Assembly (NCBI GenBank): GCA_020636255.1
Contig: JACJYE010000011.1
Location: forward strand, 211,864 to 275,863
DNA length: 64,000 nucleotides
Source of the DNA: Lewinellaceae bacterium
GTDB taxonomy: Bacteria; Bacteroidota; Bacteroidia; Chitinophagales; Saprospiraceae
Direction: 5' to 3'
The notes beneath the pieces are model-generated. The model was not told the origin of the DNA, did no database searches, and saw only the letters and a program-made list of their open reading frames with translations. Below are positions 51,885 through 59,661 of the stretch, one piece after another (within the stretch, counting starts at the first letter, position 1; each line of letters opens with the position of its first letter). A program made the position numbers and the translations under genes.

Positions 51885-52883
51885 TTACATGTGCGCCAGC
51901 TTCGTGGCCAGTTGCGCCAGGCGGGCCGAATAGCCAGCCTCGTTATCGTACCAGCCGACCACTTTGACGACGTTGTCGATAACCATGGTCAGCTCGCTGT
52001 CAAAGATGCAGGAGTGGTGGTTGCCGATGATGTCCGTCGAAACGATCGGGTCTACGTTGTATTCCAGGATGCCTTTCATGGCGCCTTCGGAAGCTTTTTT
52101 GAAAGCCGCGTTGATCGCTGCGGCATCCAGCGGGTTGCGGACAACGGCCGTGAAGTCGGTCACCGACCCATCGGGTACCGGTACGCGCATGGCGTTGCCG
52201 TTCAGTTTGCCTTTCATGTGGGGAAGTACTTCACCCACGGCTTTGGCAGCGCCGGTAGAGGTCGGCACGATGGAAACGGCGGCGGCGCGGGCGCGGCGCA
52301 GGTCCTTATGCGGAGCATCGACGATGTTCTGGTCGCCGGTATAGGCGTGGATCGTCGTCATGAAGCCGCGTTCGATGCCGCAGAGGTCGTCGAGCACTTT
52401 GACCATCGGGGCCAGGCAGTTGGTCGTACAGGAAGCGTTGGAGTAGATCGAAGCATCGGCGGTGATGACTTCGTCATTTACGCCCAATACGACGGTGGGG
52501 ATGCCTTTGCCTTTTGCAGGGGCGGAGATGACCACCTTTTTGGCGCCGGCCTGCAGGTGCCAGCCGGCTTTTTCAACATCGGTGAAGCGGCCGGTACATT
52601 CCAGCACGATGTCTACACCCATTTCTTTCCAGGGCAGTTTGGTGGGGTCTTTTTCAGCAAGAGCAGCGATGGCCTTTCCATTGACATACAGGTTGTCATC
52701 GTCGGAAGTAACCGTCCCGTTGAATTTACCCTGTACGGAATCGAACTTGAGCAGGTGCGCGAGAGTGGGATTATCAGTCAGGTCATTCACGGCCACTACT
52801 TCAACCCCTTCCATATTCAGGAGGTTGCGGAAAGTGAGCCTGCCGATCCGGCCAAAGCCATTGATAGCGATCTTTTTGGACAT
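51885..52883 (-). CDS. gap: Glyceraldehyde-3-phosphate dehydrogenase
   Basis: A 332-residue cytosolic enzyme with NAD-binding INGFGRIGRLTFRN at the N-terminus and the active-site YSNASCTTNCLAP (catalytic Cys about residue 152). Other conserved segments are MTTIHAYTGDQ, RAAAVSIVPTSTGAAKAVG and the C-terminal WYDNEAGYSARL. Oxidises and phosphorylates glyceraldehyde-3-phosphate. It heads the gap-pgk operon. I see no strong promoter in the 465-bp upstream spacer, but a poorly matching box on the minus strand lies near 52990. Confidence 0.97.
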   Translation of the reverse strand: MSKKIAINGFGRIGRLTFRNLLNMEGVEVVAVNDLTDNPTLAHLLKFDSVQGKFNGTVTSDDDNLYVNGKAIAALAEKDPTKLPWKEMGVDIVLECTGRFTDVEKAGWHLQAGAKKVVISAPAKGKGIPTVVLGVNDEVITADASIYSNASCTTNCLAPMVKVLDDLCGIERGFMTTIHAYTGDQNIVDAPHKDLRRARAAAVSIVPTSTGAAKAVGEVLPHMKGKLNGNAMRVPVPDGSVTDFTAVVRNPLDAAAINAAFKKASEGAMKGILEYNVDPIVSTDIIGNHHSCIFDSELTMVIDNVVKVVGWYDNEAGYSARLAQLATKLAHM

Positions 52884-53208
52884 GGTTTTACGCGATTTAG
52901 TTTACAGAAATTGAAGTTCGTTGGAAGGGAATGTCTTTTGGCGGTTCCCTTTTTATCATGCAATTTATGCAGATATCGATCATTGACAAATCGATGTGAA
53001 GGTGAAATTAGGAGCTTAGTGTAAAAATAACAATATACCGGGTTAAATGGCCGTTTTGCAGGCGTTTTTTTTGCCTTTTGTGGTGAACTAAATCCGGATT
53101 ATTCCAGTTGAGGCTACACGCAGCCCCCGCCACTGCCGCTAAGCGCTCCTTTTATGCAGGGGCGCTGCTTAGCGCTTGCTAAGGTAAAAAAAGTTCGGGC
53201 TTTGTGTT

Positions 53209-53238
53209 TTTGTTTTTTCAGAAAGCGCACTATATTTG
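53209..53238 (+). promoter_or_regulatory. Promoter P1 upstream of the tRNA-Glu genes
   Basis: TTTG (53209-53212), 18-bp spacer, TATATTTG (53231-53238). Predicted start near 53245, about 104 nt before the first tRNA. Confidence 0.6.
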
Positions 53239-53290
53239 CAGCGCTTTAGAAGAAAAGCACCTTGGCGGCTCAAAAAGAGCCCGAAGATGC

Positions 53291-53321
53291 TTGTTCGGTA
53301 AAAAGGGAAGCTTTACCTTTG
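53291..53321 (+). promoter_or_regulatory. Promoter P2 upstream of the tRNA-Glu genes
   Basis: TTG (53291-53293), 20-bp spacer, TACCTTTG (53314-53321). Predicted start near 53328, about 20 nt before the first tRNA. Two consecutive promoters suggest strong expression. Confidence 0.6.
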
Positions 53322-53348
53322 CTGCCCTTTTGTACTTTAATAAAAAGT

Positions 53349-53423
53349 GGCCCGTTCGTCTAGGGGTTAGGACGCAGGATTTTCATTCCTGAAACACGGG
53401 TTCGATTCCCGTACGGGCTGCCA
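53349..53423 (+). tRNA. tRNA-Glu (anticodon TTC), with encoded CCA
   Basis: A 72-nt cloverleaf (53349-53420): acceptor GGCCCGT pairs with ACGGGCT, D arm GTCTAGGGGTTAGGAC, anticodon stem CAGGA/TCCTG with loop TTTTCAT (anticodon TTC), T arm ACGGG-TTCGATT-CCCGT, discriminator G. The following CCA (53421-53423) is encoded. The second copy, 149 bp downstream, is identical over 72 nt. Confidence 0.97.
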
Positions 53424-53497
53424 CTTTTTTGTTGTTCGTTGCTTTACTGGTTGAACCTTTATTAAACGAATAACGTAATAACAATTACTTCTCCTAC

Positions 53498-53569
53498 GGC
53501 CCGTTCGTCTAGGGGTTAGGACGCAGGATTTTCATTCCTGAAACACGGGTTCGATTCCCGTACGGGCTG
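53498..53569 (+). tRNA. tRNA-Glu (anticodon TTC), without encoded CCA
   Basis: Identical over 72 nt to the tRNA at 53349-53420. The next bases are CCT rather than CCA, so CCA must be added after transcription. A T-rich tract (CTCTCTTTTTTCTTTG, 53571 on) follows as a probable terminator. Both genes are likely transcribed together. Confidence 0.97.
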
Positions 53570-54382
53570 CCTCTCTTTTTTCTTTGTTTCCTCACATTAC
53601 AGCCCTCCGGGCCTTACCTGCATGTAGCGGATGTTTTCTACCGACATCAGCGGCCTCCAAACAAGTTCTAAAGCGTTGCGCCATTTACCGGGATTAGATA
53701 CCAGCCCTCCGGGCCGGGAACCAGTCTTTTGGCTTACCTTCTACAAAGATGCCGGCCCTCTGGGCCGTTAACCGGGTATTTAGCGACATTAGCGGCCCTC
53801 TAGTGCCACGGCTCAGGAATCAATAGCAAGATCGTTCGTGAGGGGCTATCTCAAAAGTATGGAATTGAAAAATAGTGCCAAATCATGTTTCGCCGCCTGG
53901 CCTAGCCCCTCTGGCTCCCCAAGGGGGAGAACCGGCCAGGCACCGATAAACAGCATATTATTTGGCTTCGATGTTTTTATTTTGACTTTTGAGACAGCCC
54001 CGAAACGGCCTAATGTGCAAGTCTCCGACTTGCGTATACGCAGCCTGCCCAGCAAATAATAAACGGCCGACGAGAATCCCACCAGTCAGAGACTGGCTTG
54101 TTTTTCCGCATCGGGACGGAGTCCCTCGCGAACGGCTTTATACATCTTTTACCGGCAGCACTACCGGGGCGTTAGCCGGGCGTTTAGCCAGGCCAAGGCA
54201 GCCTGTTCTCCGAAAGCGTCAGGCCCGGAGGGCCGCAATGTAAAAAACATTGAACATGCAGATGCAGGCCTGACAAGAGCCTACAAAATAGCCCCATTTT
54301 GTTTACCTTTATTTCCCGCCAGGCCATAAGCCGTGTTCAAAAAACAGGCTTTTGGGCCAGAAAGCAAAATAAAACGGAGACC
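53570..54382. repeat. 813-bp repeat-rich spacer
   Basis: Contains several copies of short GC-rich palindromes of the form CCCTCCGGGCC or CCCTCTGGGCC (near 53602, 53707, 53755 and, inverted, 54222-54236), one arm of repeat R4 (53651-53670), and the MITE-like element 53842-54001. The outer copies at about 53596 and 54240 are inverted with respect to each other (CATTACAGCCCTCCGGGCC versus GGCCCGGAGGGCCGCAATG). I see no credible gene. A GTGTTCAAAAAA stretch near 54332 resembles the ends of repeat R2. Confidence 0.7.
53842..54001. mobile_element. MITE-like element with inverted ends GGGGCTATCTCAAAAGT
   Basis: 160 bp. The ends 53842-53858 and 53985-54001 are inverted repeats with one mismatch. They match the ends of the 10732-10920 element (AGGCTGTCTCAAAAG). 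The interior is different and non-coding, and no target duplication is clear. It lies within a repeat-rich spacer. Confidence 0.6.
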
Positions 54383-55699
54383 ATGCCTATCGCAATCGTC
54401 CTGATCGGAGTCTTACTCCTGTTGCTGCTCATCACTGTGGGCCGTTTCAATGCCTTTATCGCTTTTATTATCGTGTCCTTATTCGTAGGGGTGGCCGAGG
54501 GGCTGCCCGTGCTGGACGCCCTGTCCGCCATTCAGAAAGGGATAGGGAGCACGCTGAGCTCCCTGGTCATGATCCTCGGCTTTGGGGCCATGCTGGGCAA
54601 GCTCGTAGCAGACAGCGGGGCTGCGCAGCACATCACCGAAAAGCTGGTGGCCTCCTTCGGCCTGAAGCGGGTGCATTGGGCGCTGATGCTGACCGGCCTT
54701 ATCGTGGGCATCCCCATGTTTTACACCGTCGGTTTTGTCATATTGGTGCCGCTGGTGTTTACCGTTGCAGCTTCCACGGGCCTGCCGCTGCTCTACGTCG
54801 GCCTGCCCATGCTGGCCTCCTTATCGGTGACCCACGGCTTTCTGCCGCCGCACCCGGCGCCAACGGCCATTGCGGAGATGTTCCATGCCGATATGGGGCT
54901 GACCTTACTGCTGGGTTTGGTATTGGCCATCCCGGCGGCCGTGCTGGCCGTGCCCATCTTTGCGAAGCGGTCGGCCCGGTTCAAGGCCCAGCCTCTGAAG
55001 GAGTTCTTCAGCGCTGAGCTCCTGCCGCACGATCAGCTGCCTTCCTTCGGCACCAGCCTGTTCACCGCATTGTTACCGGTGATCCTCATCGGCGCCGCCG
55101 CTATCCTGCGGCTGGCCCTCGCCGAGGACAGCCTGCTGCGCAAGGCCGCCGAAGTGGTTGGCGACCCCGTTCTGGCCATGCTGATCTCCGTGCTGGTGGC
55201 CATTTACCTGCTGGGCATCCGCCGGGGGCGGAAGATGAGCGAGGTCAGCGATTCGCTGGCCAAGGCAGTGTCGGGCATCACGATGGTGCTGCTGATCATC
55301 GGCGGGGCGGGTGCGTTGAAAGAGGTATTGGTGGAAAGCGGCGTCAGCGATTACATCGGCGGGCTGATGAAGGGCTCCGCCCTGTCGCCCCTGCTGCTGG
55401 CCTGGCTGATCGCCGCCGTGCTGCGCGTCAGCGTGGGCTCCGCGACGGTAGCGGGCCTCACGGCAGCTGGCATTACCCTGCCCGTCGTCGGCCAGAGCGG
55501 CGCTTCTCCCGAGCTGATGACCCTGGCCATCGGCGCCGGCAGCATCTTTTTCTCCCACGTCAACGACGGCGGCTTCTGGCTGTTCAAGGAATATTTCAAC
55601 CTGTCGATAAAAGACACCATCGCCACCTGGTCGCTGCTGGAAACGACGGTCTCCGTCATCGGCCTGATAGGCGTACTGGTGCTGGATGTTTTTATGTGA
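54383..55699 (+). CDS. GntP family permease (gluconate / D-serine (DsdX)-like)
   Basis: About 438 residues from ATG 54383 (an upstream frame to 54299 is not typical). At least 12 hydrophobic helices and GntP family segments such as GFGAMLGKLVADSGAAQHI, GFLPPHPAPTAIAE and the C-terminal VNDGGFWLFKEYF. The family takes up gluconate, fructuronate or D-serine (DsdX) with H+. The next three genes (RidA, a DSD/DTA-like lyase and an M19 dipeptidase) suggest D-serine or another D-amino acid as substrate here; this is an inference. First gene of the probable operon; RidA begins 28 bp later. Confidence 0.9.
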   Translation: MPIAIVLIGVLLLLLLITVGRFNAFIAFIIVSLFVGVAEGLPVLDALSAIQKGIGSTLSSLVMILGFGAMLGKLVADSGAAQHITEKLVASFGLKRVHWALMLTGLIVGIPMFYTVGFVILVPLVFTVAASTGLPLLYVGLPMLASLSVTHGFLPPHPAPTAIAEMFHADMGLTLLLGLVLAIPAAVLAVPIFAKRSARFKAQPLKEFFSAELLPHDQLPSFGTSLFTALLPVILIGAAAILRLALAEDSLLRKAAEVVGDPVLAMLISVLVAIYLLGIRRGRKMSEVSDSLAKAVSGITMVLLIIGGAGALKEVLVESGVSDYIGGLMKGSALSPLLLAWLIAAVLRVSVGSATVAGLTAAGITLPVVGQSGASPELMTLAIGAGSIFFSHVNDGGFWLFKEYFNLSIKDTIATWSLLETTVSVIGLIGVLVLDVFM

Positions 55700-55727
55700 A
55701 TGGGTTCAAAACTAATACCGACAAACC

Positions 55728-56183
55728 ATGATAGGATCGAAGATCAGCGAGCTGGGGCTGGTGCTCCCGCCGCCGCCGCCGCCGGGCGGCATATACCATC
55801 CGGTAGTGGTGGCAGGAAAAATGCTTTACGTTTCGGGGCAGGTGCCTATACAAAATGACGGCTCCATCATTACCGGCACGGTAGGCAAGGATCTTAGTAT
55901 AGAACAGGGGCAGCAGGCGGCGCGGCAGGCGGGGCTCACCATGCTGGCCACCATCAGAGCAGAACTGGGCAGCCTCGACGGCATCAGGAGGCTGGTCAAA
56001 ACCCTGGGCATGGTCAACTGCGAGCCGGGCTTCGGCAGCCAGCCCCAGGTGGTCAACGGCTTCAGCGAGCTGATGGTGGAACTGCTGGGCGAGCAGAACG
56101 GCAAAGGCGCCCGTAGCGCTGTAGGGATGATGCTGCCCCGGAACGCCGCCGTAGAGGTTGAAGCGATCTTTGAATTGATCTAG
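55728..56183 (+). CDS. RidA/YjgF/TdcF family reactive-intermediate deaminase
   Basis: A 151-residue protein of the YjgF/YER057c/UK114 fold: GGIYHPVVVAGKMLYVSGQVPIQNDG near the N-terminus, then MLATIRAELGSLDGIRRLVKTLGMVNCEPGF, and ARSAVGMMLPRNAAVEVEAIFELI near the end. It belongs to the larger (about 150-residue) subgroup rather than to classic RidA, so the usual catalytic Arg is less certain. RidA-type enzymes hydrolyse reactive enamines/imines such as 2-aminoacrylate, the product of PLP serine or threonine dehydratases, which fits the next gene. Spaced 28 bp after the permease and 68 bp before the lyase. Confidence 0.85.
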   Translation: MIGSKISELGLVLPPPPPPGGIYHPVVVAGKMLYVSGQVPIQNDGSIITGTVGKDLSIEQGQQAARQAGLTMLATIRAELGSLDGIRRLVKTLGMVNCEPGFGSQPQVVNGFSELMVELLGEQNGKGARSAVGMMLPRNAAVEVEAIFELI

Positions 56184-56251
56184 AACTGAAGAGGGTGCTG
56201 TCCTGGGCGTAAACACTCATGCCCCCTGAACAATAACAACACCTGAGCGCT

Positions 56252-57355
56252 ATGGAATGGTACAAAATATCGAATGAAGCTGCTGTCGCCTCACCGGCGA
56301 TGCTGATATTCCCGGGCCGCATCCGCGAGAATATCCGGCGGATGGTGGCCATGGCGGGCAGCCCGGAGCGGCTGTGGCCGCACGTCAAGACCCACAAGCT
56401 GCCCCAGGTGGTGCGCATGCAGCTCGATGCCGGCATCCGCCGCTTCAAGTGCGCCACGCTGAGCGAGGCGAAGATGGCCGCCGGCGCCGGCGCTGACGAG
56501 GTGATGATGGCCTACCCGCTGTACGGGCCGGCCGTAGACACCCTCTTCCAGCTCATCGGCCATTTCCCCGGCACCCGCTTTTCCGTTATTGTCGACAACC
56601 AGCCCCAGGCCCTCCGGTTGGAAGCCGCCGCACAGGCCTACGGCCACCCGCTCGATGTGTTCCTCGACCTGGATGTGGGCATGGAGCGCACCGGCATCAA
56701 GGCCGGGCCGGAAGCTTTGGCGTTGTACCGCTCCCTGGCCGCCTCGCCCTGGCTGCAGCCCCGGGGCCTGCACATCTATGATGGCCACCTGCACATCGCC
56801 GACAGGCAGGAGCGGGAGCGGGCCAGCGAGGCCTGTTTCGCACCGGTGGAGGCACTGGCAGAGGCCATTCGCTCTGAAGGCCTGCCAGTGGCGGAGCTGG
56901 CCTGCGGCGGGTCGCCCACCTTTCCCATCCACGCCCGGCATCCGGAGCGCGTGCTGAGCCCCGGCACCACGCTGCTGTGGGATGCAGGCTATTCCGGTAA
57001 GTTCCCGGATATCGATTTCCTGCACGCCGCAGTGGCCTTTACCCGCGTGGTCAGCAAACCCGGCAATGGCAAGCTTTGCCTCGACCTGGGCCATAAGGCC
57101 ATCGCTTCGGAGATGCAGCCCCCGCGCGCCGATTTTTTCGGCATCGCAGAATACGAACTGGCCGTGCACAGCGAAGAACACCTCGTCATCGCCTTTCCCG
57201 GCGCCGACAACTACGAGCCGGGCGATTGCCTCTACGCCATTCCCCGCCATATCTGCCCCACAATGGCCCTCCACGGGCAGGTATGGGCCGTAAAGGATGG
57301 CCTGGCTTCGGAGCTATGGCCGGTGGTGGCCCGCGAGCGGGCGGTGGGGCTTTAA
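56252..57355 (+). CDS. D-serine dehydratase / D-threonine aldolase-like PLP enzyme (DSD/DTA family)
   Basis: A 367-residue fold-type III PLP enzyme (alanine racemase-type barrel). The PLP lysine is Lys46 in WPHVKTHKL, a typical PHxKTHK site. Near the C-terminus is PRHICPT with His333 and Cys335. In this family a His-x-Cys metal pair is typical of eukaryotic-type D-serine dehydratases, and His-x-Asp of D-threonine aldolases, so a dehydratase-like role is favoured. The reaction would be D-serine to pyruvate and ammonia through aminoacrylate, matching the RidA gene next to it. An aldolase role is not excluded. Confidence 0.85.
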   Translation: MEWYKISNEAAVASPAMLIFPGRIRENIRRMVAMAGSPERLWPHVKTHKLPQVVRMQLDAGIRRFKCATLSEAKMAAGAGADEVMMAYPLYGPAVDTLFQLIGHFPGTRFSVIVDNQPQALRLEAAAQAYGHPLDVFLDLDVGMERTGIKAGPEALALYRSLAASPWLQPRGLHIYDGHLHIADRQERERASEACFAPVEALAEAIRSEGLPVAELACGGSPTFPIHARHPERVLSPGTTLLWDAGYSGKFPDIDFLHAAVAFTRVVSKPGNGKLCLDLGHKAIASEMQPPRADFFGIAEYELAVHSEEHLVIAFPGADNYEPGDCLYAIPRHICPTMALHGQVWAVKDGLASELWPVVARERAVGL

Positions 57356-57560
57356 CGCAGAGAAGGGCGCGGGCCGGGTGATTGGGAGACGGGGCCTGGT
57401 GACTGGGTGATTGGGAGACGGGGTGACTTGGTGACGGGGTGACGAGAGGTCTGGTGACTGGGAGACTGGGTGATGGGGTGACGAGAGGCGGGGGTGAGCC
57501 CCGCGGTTCTGTGTCTTGGCTGCGGTTTTACATCCTCAAATAATCAATCCTGATCAAAAT
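57356..57560. repeat. G-rich imperfect tandem repeats
   Basis: From about 57379 to 57495 the sequence is built of short units such as GGTGACTGGGTGATTGGGAGACGGG and GGGGTGACGAGAGG (the latter twice). The same kind of G-rich repetition appears near 15751-15800 and 46430-46495. Non-coding. It separates the lyase gene from the M19 gene, which may still be co-transcribed. Confidence 0.6.
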
Positions 57561-58640
57561 ATGAACCAACGACCCCACTTCATTTTCGACGCCCACCTCG
57601 ACCTGGCGATGAACGCCATGGAATGGAACCGCGACCTCACCTGGCCCGTATCCGACATCCGCGAAAGCGAAAGTGGGATGGCGGACAAGCCGGACCGCGG
57701 GCAGGGCACTGTTTCCTTTGCGGCTATGCGCGAAGGGCGGGTAGGGCTGTGCGTGGCCACGCAGATCGCCCGTTATGTGCATAAGGACAACCCGCTGCCC
57801 GGCTGGCACTCTCCGCAGCAGGCCTGGGCGATGACGCAGGCCCAGCTGGCCTGGTACCGCACCATGGAAGAGGCCGGCCAGCTGAGCCCCGTGACGGACA
57901 TCCCTTCGCTGGAGGCCCACCTGAAGCGCTGGGAGAAGCCCGGGCCCAATGAACCCATCGGTTACATCCTCAGCCTGGAGGGCGCCGACTCGATGGTTAC
58001 GCTGGACTACGTAGAGCGCGCCTACGAGATGGGCCTGCGCGCCATTGGGCCCGCGCATTACGGCCCCGGCACCTATGCGCAGGGGACCGACGCCAGCGGC
58101 GGTATCGGTTCCAGAGGCCGCGAGCTGCTGCACAAGATGGAAGCGCTCAACATCATCCTGGACGCTACCCACCTCTGCGACGACAGCTTCTGGGAGGCCA
58201 TGGACCATTTCTACGGGCCGGTATGGGCCAGCCACAGCAACTGCCGCAGCCTGGTGCCCCACCACCGGCAGTTCAGCGACGAGCAGTTGCAGGAACTCAT
58301 CAGCCGGGGGGCAGTCATCGGGATGCCCCTCGATGCGTGGATGATGGCGCCCGGCTGGGTGCGCGGCAAGTCTACCCCACAAAACACCGGCCTGACGCTG
58401 GAGGCCATGGCCGATCATATCGACCACGTCTGCCAGCTGGCAGGCAACGCCGGCCACGTAGGCATCGGCACCGACCTCGACGGCGGCTTCGGTAAAGAGC
58501 AGTGCCCGATGGATGTCGGCACCATCGCCGATCTGCAGAAACTGCCGGCGATACTCGAAAGGCGGGGATACAGCGAGGCGGACCTCAAAAAGATCCTGCA
58601 CCAGAACTGGATCGATTTTCTATACAAAGCATGGGGATAG
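57561..58640 (+). CDS. Membrane dipeptidase family protein (M19, renal dipeptidase-like)
   Basis: About 359 residues from ATG 57561; the frame could begin with TTG at 57516. Family features: HFIFDAHLDLAMNA (HxD metal pair), GYILSLEGADS (metal-bridging Glu), ILDATHLCDDSFWEAMDH, PVWASHSNCRSLVPHHR (His ligands) and VGIGTDLDGGF (Asp). M19 enzymes hydrolyse dipeptides and accept D-amino acids at the second position. This fits release of D-amino acids for the lyase encoded just upstream. No signal peptide is visible, so it is probably cytosolic. The stop codon (TAG 58638-58640) is the last base of the target site of a 944-bp mobile element. Confidence 0.92.
   Translation: MNQRPHFIFDAHLDLAMNAMEWNRDLTWPVSDIRESESGMADKPDRGQGTVSFAAMREGRVGLCVATQIARYVHKDNPLPGWHSPQQAWAMTQAQLAWYRTMEEAGQLSPVTDIPSLEAHLKRWEKPGPNEPIGYILSLEGADSMVTLDYVERAYEMGLRAIGPAHYGPGTYAQGTDASGGIGSRGRELLHKMEALNIILDATHLCDDSFWEAMDHFYGPVWASHSNCRSLVPHHRQFSDEQLQELISRGAVIGMPLDAWMMAPGWVRGKSTPQNTGLTLEAMADHIDHVCQLAGNAGHVGIGTDLDGGFGKEQCPMDVGTIADLQKLPAILERRGYSEADLKKILHQNWIDFLYKAWG
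58631..58640. repeat. Left copy of 10-bp target duplication (ATGGGGATAG)
   Basis: Identical to 59585-59594, on either side of the element 58641-59584. This copy is the end of the M19 gene including its stop codon, so the insertion did not change the protein. Confidence 0.9.
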
Positions 58641-59584
58641 CAGGGCAATCGCATTTAAAAAAGTTTTCTTCATCTCCCCCTGGCACGAACGTGGGAAGGC
58701 GCTTCACTTCTGGAATGTTTGGATAATCCATGAAGAAAACCTCGCCTTGAATTGTAGCCAAAAAGCCATAAGGCCGTTTGCCCCGGCTGTAGCAGCCAAG
58801 CAACAGCGAAAGCCATGTAGCCTCTCCTGGGCATCCCGGACAATCCGCCTTTAGCAGGTTTGACGTTAAAAAACGGCCCGACACCGCTTTTTTTTGGTTC
58901 GTTTTTTGGCCGCCCAAAAAATGAACGAAGGAGATCGGGCCTCGCCGCCCGGCTTCCTGGGTGTTCGCAGAAAGAATCTTATGTTCTTTTGTCTTGATAC
59001 AAAAGAACCAAAAAATCAAGTCTTTATGTCTTTTTGGGCAATTCTACGGCTCGGTTTTCCGGCGCGCATCCCAAGCCGTTTCGCGCCTCGTAACGCCCGT
59101 TTTCCAAAAGCCTGGTACATGAAAAGGCGCTCCACTTCTGGAATGCTTGGATAATCCATGAAGAAAACCTCGCCTTGAATTGTAGCCAAAAAGCCATAAG
59201 GCCGATTATCCCTGCTATTGCAGCCAAGCAACAGCGAAAGCCCGGTAGCCTCTCCCTGGCAATCCGCCTTTAGCAGGTTTGGCGTTAAAAAACGGCCCTT
59301 ACAAAGCCTTCATTTGCCAGGCCAGCAGAAAACCTGTCTGAGCCACGAAGCAGCTAAAAGAAGCCTAAAGCGGCACGAGCGCGAAGCAAAAAAAAGTGAT
59401 GAACTGAACCAGATGGCGAGTTTGTTTTCTGCAGAACCCCAGGCGGGCCGTTTTAGCCAAAGCTGCGCAGGCGGCGGCTTTTTTGGTTCGTTTTTTGGCC
59501 GCCCAAAAAATGAACGAAGGAGATCAGGCAAAATCCAGGAGGCCCGATGATTAACAAAGCATAAAATCAAATGCGATTGCCCTG
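58641..59584. mobile_element. 944-bp non-autonomous mobile element with perfect 16-bp inverted ends
   Basis: Ends CAGGGCAATCGCATTT (58641-58656) and its exact complement (59569-59584), with a 10-bp target duplication outside (58631-58640 and 59585-59594). Inside are two direct repeats of about 180 bp (58696-58879 and 59124-59298, closely similar), and two copies of a stretch of about 47 bp (58889-58935 and 59479-59525, GGTTCGTTTTTTGGCCGCCC...). ORFs inside are short and overlap these repeats; none resembles a transposase. A 10-bp duplication fits IS4-like transposition, but the family is not proven. It splits the M19 gene from the GH3 gene. Confidence 0.92.
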
Positions 59585-59594
59585 ATGGGGATAG
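59585..59594. repeat. Right copy of 10-bp target duplication (ATGGGGATAG)
   Basis: Perfect duplicate of 58631-58640, marking the right boundary of the inserted element. Confidence 0.9.
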
Positions 59595-59661
59595 GGGGAA
59601 GGTATGAGGTATGAGTGCTTTTTGCTAATTTAAGGCCAGCTCTGATAAATACATTTAGAAC

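Larger units (their letters stand above)
52884..53348. other. Spacer between gap and the tRNA genes
   Basis: Contains the two tRNA promoters and a hairpin-like stretch (about 53137-53176, GCTAAGCGC...GCGCTGCTTAGC). No gene is visible. Confidence 0.6.

Noticed and set aside
53590..54260. Possible CRISPR or RNA gene in the repeat-rich spacer
   Set aside because: The repeated pieces are irregularly spaced short palindromes of mixed families; no regular repeat-spacer pattern or conserved RNA fold is visible.
58894..59550. ORFs inside the 944-bp element
   Set aside because: Short frames that overlap internal direct repeats and antisense frames; none has transposase motifs.
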